A DNA stretch of 14,431 bases. Source: Candidatus Bipolaricaulota bacterium (GTDB taxonomy: Bacteria; Bipolaricaulota; Bipolaricaulia; UBA7950; UBA9294). A model generated the notes under the pieces. The model ran no database searches, was not told the origin of the DNA, and worked only from the letters and a program-made list of their open reading frames with translations. The stretch is from positions 1-14,431 of the forward strand of contig JAUWNS010000049.1 in NCBI GenBank assembly GCA_030612485.1, written 5' to 3'. The stretch's first letter is position 1; every line of letters begins with the position of its first letter. Both the position numbers and the translations under genes were made by a program. Below, piece after piece: positions 7,142 to 14,431 of the stretch.

Positions 7142-9151
7142 TGGGTGCAGGCGGATTATTGTGAGCCCTTCTTCACGGTCAGCGACGTAGGCCATATCTT
7201 CAGTGGCGAAAATGTTGACCGCGCACCCTGGTGTGTCGAAGACAGCAAGGAGCTTTGGTGCAGTCGGATCGGTGAGGCTATATACCGAGAGTCCTTTGTT
7301 CGAGTCGGCTGCGTAGAGGAAATTTCCCCGTTGGAAGAACCCAACCACCTCCCCATCTGTGGTGACTGTCCTTACCTCGATTGGGTGTGCTGGGTCGCTA
7401 AGATCGATCACGCGGATTCCACGGTACCCTGCTGCTGCGTAGACGAAGTCGCCGTAGGCAGCGGCATCGGTCACATCGCCGGGAAGATCGATCTCGCTCA
7501 GTCCGACCGGGCGTGTGGGATCGGAGATGTCAATCACCTCTAACCCGACATCCCCGGTCGCTACAAGCGCGAGCGAACCAACGATCGTGATCCCCTCGGC
7601 AAAACCGCGCGTCGCCCAGGCCCCCACGCTCTTTGGAGCGGAAGGACTCGCGATGTCGATCACCTGCAAGCCGCTGTTGAAGTCGGCGATAAAAGCGTAG
7701 TGCCCCCTCACCGCCACGTCCTGGGCCGAGCCGGGTGTGTCGAGAACGCCCAGTTCCAAGAGGTTCGCAGGATCGGATATGTCTATGATCAAGAGTCCTT
7801 CTCCCCTGTCCGCGATGTAGGCTTTGTTCCCATCAAGCGCGATAGCTTGTGCGTAGCCACGTGTGCTGTGCGAACCGATCTCCACCGGGGCGATTGGATC
7901 GGAGAGGTCGATGACGAGGAGACCCTTCACCCCGACGATCAGGTAGGCTAGATCGCCCTTTACCCAGAGATCGAGCGCGTACCCCGAGGAGTTAAACCTC
8001 CCGATCGCTTCGAGCTTTAGGATCACGTCCAAGCGCACGGTGTATCCTCCGGTTCCGTCGCTTCGCGCGTGCTGCACGGAGAGGTAGTAGCTTCCGCTGG
8101 CCGGCGCGGTCCACTCGATCGTAGCCGCTTTCTGACCGAGCGCTTTGTCCTCGGCCAGCACGGTCATTCCATCTGGCGCATAGAGGGTCAGGACCACATC
8201 CATTGTGCTATCGTGAGGCTCGGCAACGAGGGTGTACTCTCCGTCTTTGGATGCGTTAAACGAGAATAGGTCGACATCACCAGGAACATCGATTCGACCG
8301 GAGACGCCGCCCCCCTCGGCGGGTATTGGTGTTGCCTTGCGGGCCTCGTTCGCGTGATCGTCCCCGTAGCCAAGCTGGGTAACTGTGAGGTCGTACCCCC
8401 CGGTCTCTGCTTCATCAGAGTGTCTTACTGAGATGAAGTATGTCCCAGATGATAAAGCACCCCAGGCGATCCGCGAGGCAGCGCCCATCCCTGAATCATC
8501 ATCGATTGCGACCGTGCTCCTCCCGTCGGTGTCGAGAAGCTCGACCACCGTGTCCATCCCTTCAGAGAGGTTCTTGCTCTCGATCACGTAGTCGTACCCC
8601 TTCTCGACGGAGAAGAAGAAGAGGTCGACATCCTCACCGACCTCTATGGAACCAGGGGTCGGCGTTCCGTCCGTCGCGACCGGAGAGGCCGTGATAGCGC
8701 TATCACCATGGTCGTCAGTTTGAACCGCAATGACCGAGAGCTCGTAGCAACCGGTGCCGCTGGTGGCACGAGCGTGCCGCACCATTGCGAAGTATGTTCC
8801 CGATAACTCGCAGGTCCATTCGATTCGCGAAGCCGTTCCCTCCCCCGAATCATCATCTACCGCGAGGATGGTCTGCCCATCGGTGCCGAAGAGGAAGAGG
8901 ATCGAGTCCATATCGGTCGAGAGGTGGCTCGTCTGGAGGATATAGCGGCGTCCTCCTACAGCGGAGAAGAGGATGTAGTCGATATCGCCGGGAGGATCGA
9001 TGCACCCGGAGAGAAGCGTGCCAGAAGTGGAGACCGGCGACGCTGTAAGCGGTGTGTTTCCGTGCATATCCGCAGGCAAGGCCGCCGCCCCGAAGCCGAT
9101 CAACGCGATTGAAACGATGATAACGAGTGATAATCGGTGTCTTGCATTCAT
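7139..9151 (-). CDS. secreted protein with three PPC domains and a seven-repeat LVIVD beta-propeller
   Basis: A 670-residue exported protein. The signal peptide is residues 1 to about 27 (MNARHR, hydrophobic core, AAALPA). Three bacterial pre-peptidase C-terminal (PPC) beta-sandwich domains follow, at about 28-143, 147-259 and 263-376. Each opens with an (A/D)D-x-H-G/A segment and ATP-I/V or ASPV, then shows the (P/E)GD-(I/V)D-(Y/L) strand, an MD-(S/T/V)-(I/V/L) strand, and an SGTYF- or SGSYY-type strand near the end. Residues 381-670 are seven LVIVD repeats of 42 residues (the last is 38), each with GLxVIDISDP-like endings, probably closing a seven-bladed propeller. No catalytic domain is present, so the role is likely binding or scaffolding outside the cell. 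The ATG follows GGGGAAGGAG at 9-nt spacing. The gene converges with the beta-helix gene and shares its terminator. Confidence 0.9.
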   Translation of the reverse strand: MNARHRLSLVIIVSIALIGFGAAALPADMHGNTPLTASPVSTSGTLLSGCIDPPGDIDYILFSAVGGRRYILQTSHLSTDMDSILFLFGTDGQTILAVDDDSGEGTASRIEWTCELSGTYFAMVRHARATSGTGCYELSVIAVQTDDHGDSAITASPVATDGTPTPGSIEVGEDVDLFFFSVEKGYDYVIESKNLSEGMDTVVELLDTDGRSTVAIDDDSGMGAASRIAWGALSSGTYFISVRHSDEAETGGYDLTVTQLGYGDDHANEARKATPIPAEGGGVSGRIDVPGDVDLFSFNASKDGEYTLVAEPHDSTMDVVLTLYAPDGMTVLAEDKALGQKAATIEWTAPASGSYYLSVQHARSDGTGGYTVRLDVILKLEAIGRFNSSGYALDLWVKGDLAYLIVGVKGLLVIDLSDPIAPVEIGSHSTRGYAQAIALDGNKAYIADRGEGLLIIDISDPANLLELGVLDTPGSAQDVAVRGHYAFIADFNSGLQVIDIASPSAPKSVGAWATRGFAEGITIVGSLALVATGDVGLEVIDISDPTRPVGLSEIDLPGDVTDAAAYGDFVYAAAGYRGIRVIDLSDPAHPIEVRTVTTDGEVVGFFQRGNFLYAADSNKGLSVYSLTDPTAPKLLAVFDTPGCAVNIFATEDMAYVADREEGLTIIRLHP
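7142..8011 (-). repeat. seven LVIVD repeats (42 codons each)
   Basis: Repeat starts fall at residues 381, 423, 465, 507, 549, 591 and 633. The first six are exactly 42 residues and the last is 38, ending at the C-terminus. The common ending is G-L-x-V-I-D-(I/L)-S-D-P-x-x-P; repeats 6 and 7 are the most divergent (LSVYSLTDP, LTIIRLHP). Confidence 0.85.
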
Positions 9152-9208
9152 TGTGCTCTTCTCCTTCCCCGGAAGATCAAAAAAATTCCTGTATAGCCTC
9201 TTGCATTC

Positions 9209-9237
9209 AGGATAGAGGCCCGGGTCTGTTCCTTCAA
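9209..9237 (-). promoter_or_regulatory. candidate promoter of the PPC/LVIVD gene
   Basis: On the minus strand: TTGAAG (9232-9237), a 17-nt spacer and TATCCT (9209-9214), about 58 nt before the ATG at 9151. Matches are partial. A TATACA further downstream lacks a good -35. Confidence 0.35.
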
Positions 9238-9271
9238 GTACGAGAGTGCGGCATTAAAACCCTTGTTTCCC

Positions 9272-9298
9272 CTGCCCGCTCGTTTCATGATCGGGCAG
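9272..9298. other. inverted repeat in the divergent intergenic region
   Basis: CTGCCCG (9272-9278) and CGGGCAG (9292-9298) form a perfect 7-bp inverted repeat around a 13-nt centre that contains TCATGA. It lies between the divergent PPC/LVIVD and ACT-domain genes and could be a regulator site or an RNA hairpin. No T-run follows, so it is not an obvious terminator. Confidence 0.35.
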
Positions 9299-9396
9299 TT
9301 GCGGATCGAACTTACCAATGTCCGTTTGAAAACTCCCAAATCTGCCGTGTTTGACGAGAGGCTTCCCTAAGATTGCGTTGGGGTGAGGTGAGTACG

Positions 9397-9801
9397 ATGC
9401 GCGGTGCGCGTTTGCAGAGAGAGCTCGTCATTCGAACGGATAACAGGGTTGGCTTGTTGGGAGAGATCACCCGGCTGTTGAGCGATATGGGGATCAGTAT
9501 CGTCTCAATCTCCGTTAGGGCGGAGAATGGAACTGCAACGTTCCATCTCCTTACCGCTGTACACCTCGCCGCTCGGGATGCCCTGCGCAGGGCCGGTTTC
9601 CTGGTGGAAGAGAGGGAGGTGATCGTCCTCGATCTCCCCCATCACCCGGGTTTTCTCTGCCGGGTGGCCGAGGCCCTGGCCCGCAAGGACCTCGACCTGC
9701 AAGAACTATACGCGACCGTGTCAGATGGGAGTACAAAGAGCTTGGTGGTCTTCACCACTTCCCATAACAACAAGGCCGTGCAGATGCTGCGCGGACACTG
9801 A
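9397..9801 (+). CDS. tandem ACT-domain protein
   Basis: A 134-residue protein made only of two ACT domains. The first covers about residues 8-68 (LVIRTDNRVGLLGEITRLL, then GISIVSISVRAENGTATF) and the second about 72-134 (VIVLDLPHHPGFLCRVAEAL, then LDLQELYATV and KSLVVFTT). ACT domains bind amino acids or other small ligands at dimer interfaces. Stand-alone tandem ACT proteins (COG4747-like) are presumed sensors or regulators, sometimes found beside acyl-CoA ligases, and no enzyme partner is visible here. I prefer the ATG at 9397 because GAGGTGA ends 5 nt upstream. A TTG at 9373 would add eight residues but has no comparable ribosome binding site. The gene is divergent from the PPC/LVIVD gene and ends 21 nt from the convergent macroglobulin gene, with no clear terminator between them. 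Confidence 0.85.
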   Translation: MRGARLQRELVIRTDNRVGLLGEITRLLSDMGISIVSISVRAENGTATFHLLTAVHLAARDALRRAGFLVEEREVIVLDLPHHPGFLCRVAEALARKDLDLQELYATVSDGSTKSLVVFTTSHNNKAVQMLRGH

Positions 9802-9822
9802 AATGTTTCCTCCCACCGCGAT

Positions 9823-12800
9823 TCATTCTCCCTCTGTTACCGTAAAGATCCGTCCATCTGCTCGCCCGAAGACCTCCGGGAAGTAGAACTCGTTCGCCGT
9901 GGTGGGGATGACATGGTAGGTCCCGACCTGCGTGGCACGGAAGGTGTACTGGTAGGTGTAGGTCCCCGCCGGCAGGTAATTGGCGAAGAGGACGACCTTT
10001 TCGTCGCGCATCTCGCTTCTGCTGTACCAGCGCCACCACCACCAGTAGAAGGATGACCACCGGTTGCTCTCTGACTCACGGAAGAGTCCCGGCTCTTGAG
10101 AAAGGAGGCTCGTCGTTTCCAGACTCGTATCGATCGCTTCGCAGCCGGCCGGGAGCGGATCCTCAATGACGACGTAGTACAGGTCGTGAGGGGCAATGAT
10201 CGTCAATCGCACCTGAACGGTCTCTCCCACGGAGGCGTGGTTCACCTCCTCGCACGTCTCGTTGAACGAGCAAGCGACCGGTACGTACTGGCGCTGAACG
10301 ATGATTCCCCGATCGAGCGCTTCGATCTCCTCGACTGGGAGATGAACCTTGAGGTGCGCGGTGTAGTAGATGCGTCCCGCGCCGGGACCGCGCCAGATGA
10401 CGAGGCGATTTCCGACGTCAGAAAGGAGATCGGCCACGTCCACCCGTAGCTTGATCGATTCACCCACGTTCTCTGGAACTACTTGCCCTTCGTCGAGGGT
10501 GCTCCCGTTCAAGCGGATACCGTAGTTGTAGGAACCTTCAAGTTCGCCTGTGACGACCATCCAATCGGTCAGCGCAATGAGCGCCCAGGCCGTCTCCTGC
10601 GTCGTCTCCCAGATTCCGTCTTTGCGTGCGATCATCAGCCAGCGTACAACGTTTGGTATGAGCGCGTTGTTGGGATCTAGTTTCGCCAGGCAATCGAGGA
10701 TGACGGCGGTGGAGCGGGTATCGGTGTTCATCGCCCAGAAATCGTAGTCCTCCTCCTCCCAGTGTGCGCCTGTGGCACTGAGGATGGCGGCGTTCTGAAT
10801 ATCCGAGAGGAGCGTCTGCACCCGACTGTCGTTCGCATCGATCAGGTTGAGGGTGAGCGCCAGGTAGGCGCGGGCATAGTGGCTCAGTTTCTCGCGGGCG
10901 TCGAATAGAGAGTCGGCCCACTTTCTCGCCTCGGAGGTGCGCCCTGCCTCGGTGATGACATAGAGGATCCACGCCTGCCGGTTCGCCTCGCAATAGGAGT
11001 CGAGCTCCTTGGAAGAGACCAACCTGCCGACGAGGAAGTCCAATCCACGCTCGATGACGTTCCTCTCCACCTCGAAGCCGACCTCCTGGACCTTTGTGAG
11101 GGCGAAGACGACGTACGCGGTGAGGTAGGAACTCGATTCATCCGCCCCCCACCAGCCCCCCCCGCCATCCGTGTGCTGCTTCAAGGTCAGACGGCTCAGC
11201 CCTTCTGCGACTAGATTAGGGAGCTTTGCCGAGAGTTCCGGGTCATCGATATTAAGGTCGCGCAGGGCGCGGTAGGTGAGGACGTTTGGGAGGAAGCGAC
11301 TGACGATCTGTTCGGTGCACTCGTAGGGGAAGTGTTCAAGGTAGTCGAGGCCGTCGCGCATCCCCGCAGCGAGCGAGGGATCGAGTTGGATCGTGAGTTC
11401 ACCTTGCCTGTCGTCGTACTTCGGAGGAAGGGCGATCACCTCGGTTCGGCTCCCCTCGTCCGTCAGCTGGCCGGCGGTCCCCACAATCTCCGGGGCGGTG
11501 TAGCGGTAGACAGGGAGGGTCCCATCCGGCCCTGTGGTCAAGCGTGGACGGGCGGCATCGGAGAGTTCGCCACTCGTGGCACTCATCGCGAGGTCCACCT
11601 GTGGGACATCCTCTACCGTCGCCCACCAGGAGACCTTCGCTTCCTCGCCGGCGGGGATATCGATCGATTGTGTGGCCGCGCTCTCCAGGGTTAGACCGGT
11701 GTATCCGATCGTGACCTCGACCGTGAGCAGGGTATCGGTGTTGTTGTTGACGAGCGCGTGAAGCTTCACCCGGTCTCCGACGACGAAGAAACGCGGGGTG
11801 ACCGGGCGGATCAGGAGCGGCTTGGTGACCAGAAGCTCGGTCGTCTTCTCACCTACCTGGGTCGCCTGCGTGACCCCGACGGCGCGGAAGATCCACGTGG
11901 TCAGGTTATCGGGAAGATCGATCGTGACCTGCGCCACTCCGTCAGTATCTGTGGAGATTTTCGCATTCCAGTAGGCGGTATCGTCGAACTGTTCGCGCAG
12001 CTCGACTCCCGGAGGGAGTTGGTCTGCAGCCCCTTCAGAAATGCGCTCGCCTCCTGCTTTTTCATCGACCGCCATCAGCGCGACCCCTGGTGCAGGCGGT
12101 ACGGCTCCAGTCGCTCGATCGAGCCCATAGCCTATATTGTCGTCTGTATCGGCAATCCCCACCTCCTCCATCTGCTCAGCGACGAGCCTGTTGATCGAGA
12201 TCGCGAGGCCGCTCGATGTCGTCACTCCCAACCCGCGGCGATCGTAGAACGCCTGCAGGATCGCATCGGGTTTGCGGGGCTTAAGGGTGAGGATCGCCTT
12301 GTCGACCAGGTCGAGGGAGAGGGAAGTGCTCACCGGTTCGCCGAGATCGTCGGTAACAAACACGGTGTAGCTCACCTGTGATCCCGGTAAGGCTTGTGCT
12401 ACCGAAGGGGTCAGGGTGATGTGGAGTGTCTGCGGGATGGGATCGACCGCCAGGGAGACGTAGCCGACCTTGGTGCTGGCTACGGCTGGGCTGCCACCTG
12501 AGGTTGTAAGTGCGGCCGCTTTCCCCTGCACGATCACTACACTGACGTAGATATTTGGGGCATGCTCCGCAGCGATTGGGAGGGTGTAGACCGTGCTGTT
12601 CGATTCGAGGCGGATCACTTCGTGGGTGAGTATCGTCCCGCGTTCGACGGTGACAAGGGCCCATTGTTCGCCGGAGAAGGGGCTGGGAATGAGTATCTGA
12701 GCCGTCTCTCCGGGCGTGTAAGTCGTCTTATCGCTGATCAGAGTGATCCGATCATCGTTGCTCCGTCGCCAGGAGACGGACTCCGGGCTGCTCGCCCAGA

Positions 12801-14431
12801 GGAAGAGGCTCGACTGCACCATCCGTTCGTACGCGTCGTGCCCGCGGACGACGACCTTATAAGAACCGCCGACCGGTGGAGTGAAGGTCACGACTCCTTC
12901 AGCGTTCTCGGAGGTGACAAGCGATCCGCTAGTGATCTCGATATCGTTCGTCTCCCACTCCCAGTGCCCGCCACCTGCCTCATCTTCGATATAGGTGTTC
13001 TTCCATTCACGGCGGTAGATGAGATATTCCAGCAGTTTTGCGGCGAGCCGCTCACCGTTCCAATCGACGGTGACCAGGTCGACGTTCATCTCGTCACCGG
13101 CGCGGCCGATGTATCGTTCTGCTGCCAGTCCGACATAGAAATCGCCACGGTGAGCGACGATCGTCGTGCGCCCGGAGAGGGTCTGGCCGTCGTTCCCGCG
13201 GACCGTGGCCTCGATCGTGAGAGTGCGACTCCCTAGTGGTGCTTCTGCTGACGGATCCGCGGTTAGGCTAGCCACACCCTCCGGAAGATCGATCACGAAC
13301 TTCCCGTTCGCATCGGTCCTCCCCGTCCCCTTGAGGACGATCTCCGGTGGAACGGGCGAACGCCACCAGCAGGACCACCATCTCCAGGGATCGTCTACGT
13401 CGGTGAACGTGTAGCGGGAGAACTGATCGGGCACGAAGCGGTACTCATCAGCAAGGACAACCCACTCCACCTGTGCATCCTTCACCCCGCCTCCGAAGAA
13501 GTACTGTACATTCACCGTTGCCTGGGGCGCTTCGCCGCGGGCGATCTCGGTATCCGCTGGGGTGACCGTAACCTCGAACTCCGGGGGGCGGTACGCGGCC
13601 ACCTGGAAGGAACCGGAGAAATTCGTCTCTTTGATGCTCGCGCGGAGGCTGTAGTTACCGAGGGCTGCCTCCTTGGTGAGGACGAGTTCCCCGGAGAAGG
13701 CACCGAACTGGTCTAGAGGGAGCGTCTCTTCGTAGACGACCTCCCATGCGACATCGCGGATCGTTACATCCACCGTGCTATGGTGCGGGAGAGCGTAGCG
13801 GGCGTCGTCCTCAGCACGGATCACGCCCTTGAAATACACCGTCTGGGCGGGGCGGTAGATCGGGCGGTCGGTGTAGATGTGAGCACGCCAATCCGGTGTA
13901 TAGCCCGAATTGAAGCCGAACTCCCACACGGAGATTCCATCGTTCCACTGAGTACTCCCCATGGTAAATGGCCGCTGAGAGAGTATGGTGGTTCCGTACC
14001 AATTGGACGATTCGTCCAATGAAAGAGTGGCCAATCCGTTGCTGTCGGTGATTGAAGCGGAGTGCTCCACCCCCTTGTTATCGACAGCGCGGAGGATGAG
14101 CCCAGGGACCGGAGCTCCGGTCTCGAGATCGGTCGCCCATGCAAGAACCTGATCCTCGTCGCTCTTGAGGGTGAGGTTGATCTCGCTCACTACCAAGAGG
14201 TGTCGGTGCTGCCAGCGGCTGTAAGAGATACCATCGGCATGCAGTTCCAAACAATAGATTCCCGGATCCAGCCTCCCACCCCCTTCGACAAGGTCGATCG
14301 GGGTGTAGCCCACCTCGTTGAGAGGGGACTCGACCGGGACCGACCAGTCGCGCAACCGTCCGCTAGAGGGAAGAACGAAGCGGTACCAATTATCCTGTGC
14401 TGCGAGATACTCATCGATAGTGAGACGGTAG
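9823..14431 (-). CDS. bacterial alpha-2-macroglobulin, thioester type (N-terminus beyond right edge)
   Basis: The reading frame stays open to base 14431, so the 1535 residues visible lack the true start; the TTG at 14355 is internal. Bacterial alpha-2-macroglobulins trap attacking proteases in the periplasm or at the cell surface. Counting from the right edge, a bacterial MG domain is followed by the MG2 hallmark YTDRPIYRPAQTVYFKG (about 186-202) and YRPPEFEVTV of MG3 (about 280). A bait-like, Ala/Gly/Glu-rich stretch is encoded around 11994-12185. The A2M core segment DLPDNLTTW is next, then the thioester motif CTEQ (codons 11308-11319, Cys at about residue 1038) heading the helical thioester domain, and a C-terminal MG10 domain (EDPLPAG, then LPAGTYTYQYTFRA). 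It ends FTVTEGE without an anchor. Two Trp clusters are odd. The usual partner pbpC is not visible. Confidence 0.93.
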   Translation of the reverse strand, partial: YRLTIDEYLAAQDNWYRFVLPSSGRLRDWSVPVESPLNEVGYTPIDLVEGGGRLDPGIYCLELHADGISYSRWQHRHLLVVSEINLTLKSDEDQVLAWATDLETGAPVPGLILRAVDNKGVEHSASITDSNGLATLSLDESSNWYGTTILSQRPFTMGSTQWNDGISVWEFGFNSGYTPDWRAHIYTDRPIYRPAQTVYFKGVIRAEDDARYALPHHSTVDVTIRDVAWEVVYEETLPLDQFGAFSGELVLTKEAALGNYSLRASIKETNFSGSFQVAAYRPPEFEVTVTPADTEIARGEAPQATVNVQYFFGGGVKDAQVEWVVLADEYRFVPDQFSRYTFTDVDDPWRWWSCWWRSPVPPEIVLKGTGRTDANGKFVIDLPEGVASLTADPSAEAPLGSRTLTIEATVRGNDGQTLSGRTTIVAHRGDFYVGLAAERYIGRAGDEMNVDLVTVDWNGERLAAKLLEYLIYRREWKNTYIEDEAGGGHWEWETNDIEITSGSLVTSENAEGVVTFTPPVGGSYKVVVRGHDAYERMVQSSLFLWASSPESVSWRRSNDDRITLISDKTTYTPGETAQILIPSPFSGEQWALVTVERGTILTHEVIRLESNSTVYTLPIAAEHAPNIYVSVVIVQGKAAALTTSGGSPAVASTKVGYVSLAVDPIPQTLHITLTPSVAQALPGSQVSYTVFVTDDLGEPVSTSLSLDLVDKAILTLKPRKPDAILQAFYDRRGLGVTTSSGLAISINRLVAEQMEEVGIADTDDNIGYGLDRATGAVPPAPGVALMAVDEKAGGERISEGAADQLPPGVELREQFDDTAYWNAKISTDTDGVAQVTIDLPDNLTTWIFRAVGVTQATQVGEKTTELLVTKPLLIRPVTPRFFVVGDRVKLHALVNNNTDTLLTVEVTIGYTGLTLESAATQSIDIPAGEEAKVSWWATVEDVPQVDLAMSATSGELSDAARPRLTTGPDGTLPVYRYTAPEIVGTAGQLTDEGSRTEVIALPPKYDDRQGELTIQLDPSLAAGMRDGLDYLEHFPYECTEQIVSRFLPNVLTYRALRDLNIDDPELSAKLPNLVAEGLSRLTLKQHTDGGGGWWGADESSSYLTAYVVFALTKVQEVGFEVERNVIERGLDFLVGRLVSSKELDSYCEANRQAWILYVITEAGRTSEARKWADSLFDAREKLSHYARAYLALTLNLIDANDSRVQTLLSDIQNAAILSATGAHWEEEDYDFWAMNTDTRSTAVILDCLAKLDPNNALIPNVVRWLMIARKDGIWETTQETAWALIALTDWMVVTGELEGSYNYGIRLNGSTLDEGQVVPENVGESIKLRVDVADLLSDVGNRLVIWRGPGAGRIYYTAHLKVHLPVEEIEALDRGIIVQRQYVPVACSFNETCEEVNHASVGETVQVRLTIIAPHDLYYVVIEDPLPAGCEAIDTSLETTSLLSQEPGLFRESESNRWSSFYWWWWRWYSRSEMRDEKVVLFANYLPAGTYTYQYTFRATQVGTYHVIPTTANEFYFPEVFGRADGRIFTVTEGE
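11308..11319 (-). other. CTEQ thioester motif of the macroglobulin
   Basis: Codons for Cys-Thr-Glu-Gln within HFPYECTEQIVSRFLP. In the A2M/C3 superfamily the Cys and Gln side chains form the internal thioester that covalently captures a target after bait cleavage, so the intact motif predicts a chemically active protein. Confidence 0.9.
11994..12185 (-). other. probable bait region of the macroglobulin
   Basis: About 64 codons between the MG6-like part and the A2M core encode a low-complexity segment rich in Ala, Gly, Glu, Asp and Pro (for example VPPAPGVALMAVDEKAGGE). It has few basic residues and no expected secondary structure. Its place in the domain order matches the protease-sensitive bait region. 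Boundaries are approximate. Confidence 0.6.

Noticed and set aside
9373..9375. TTG as the start of the ACT-domain gene
   Set aside because: There is no Shine-Dalgarno sequence before it, while the ATG at 9397 has GAGGTGA at 5-nt spacing.
14353..14355. TTG codon as the start of the macroglobulin gene
   Set aside because: The same frame continues without a stop to base 14431 and encodes family-like sequence, no ribosome binding site precedes the TTG, and a signal peptide is missing.

Overview
The window is bacterial DNA of moderately high GC with dense coding on both strands, SD-led ORFs including GTG starts, and sigma70-like promoters. Three of the eight coding features are very long secreted or surface-type proteins: a giant beta-helix protein, a PPC/beta-propeller protein and an alpha-2-macroglobulin. 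This style is common in environmental lineages such as Bipolaricaulota/Acetothermia-like or Chloroflexota-like bacteria. There is no rRNA or other strong taxonomic marker here, so that placement is a low-confidence inference.

Layout. (1) 1-1380, minus strand: the 5' part of an ABC transporter ATPase gene running off the left edge, its likely promoter, a truncated ABC permease remnant, and a TetR-family regulator whose stop overlaps the permease start (ATGA). A perfect 17-bp palindrome lies on the regulator's own -10 box and is a good operator candidate. (2) 1521-2186, minus: a complete RadC-family JAMM/MPN protein with a GTG start. (3) 2187-2359: divergent promoter region. (4) 2360-7081, plus: a 1573-residue secreted right-handed parallel beta-helix protein of roughly 60-65 coils. 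(5) 7111-7140: a strong hairpin with flanking T- and A-runs, serving convergent genes. (6) 7139-9151, minus: a secreted 670-residue protein with three PPC domains and seven LVIVD repeats. (7) 9152-9396: divergent intergenic region. (8) 9397-9801, plus: a small protein of two ACT domains. (9) 9823-14431, minus: a bacterial alpha-2-macroglobulin with the CTEQ thioester motif, whose N-terminus lies beyond the right edge.

How the genes may work together. The region from 2360 to the right edge looks like a cell-envelope/extracellular locus: an extended beta-helix rod, a PPC plus propeller scaffold and a protease-trapping thioester protein, interrupted by one small ACT-domain (ligand-sensing type) gene. 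The left end looks like a decayed regulated transporter (TetR plus permease stump) next to a separately promoted ABC ATPase. The most distinctive signal is in the beta-helix gene. Its 22-residue coils are arranged in pairs of 44-45 residues and then in four-coil blocks of 89 residues, marked by a His-containing turn that recurs seven times in a row and by an identical 20-base DNA repeat exactly 267 bp apart. This suggests growth by four-coil duplication.
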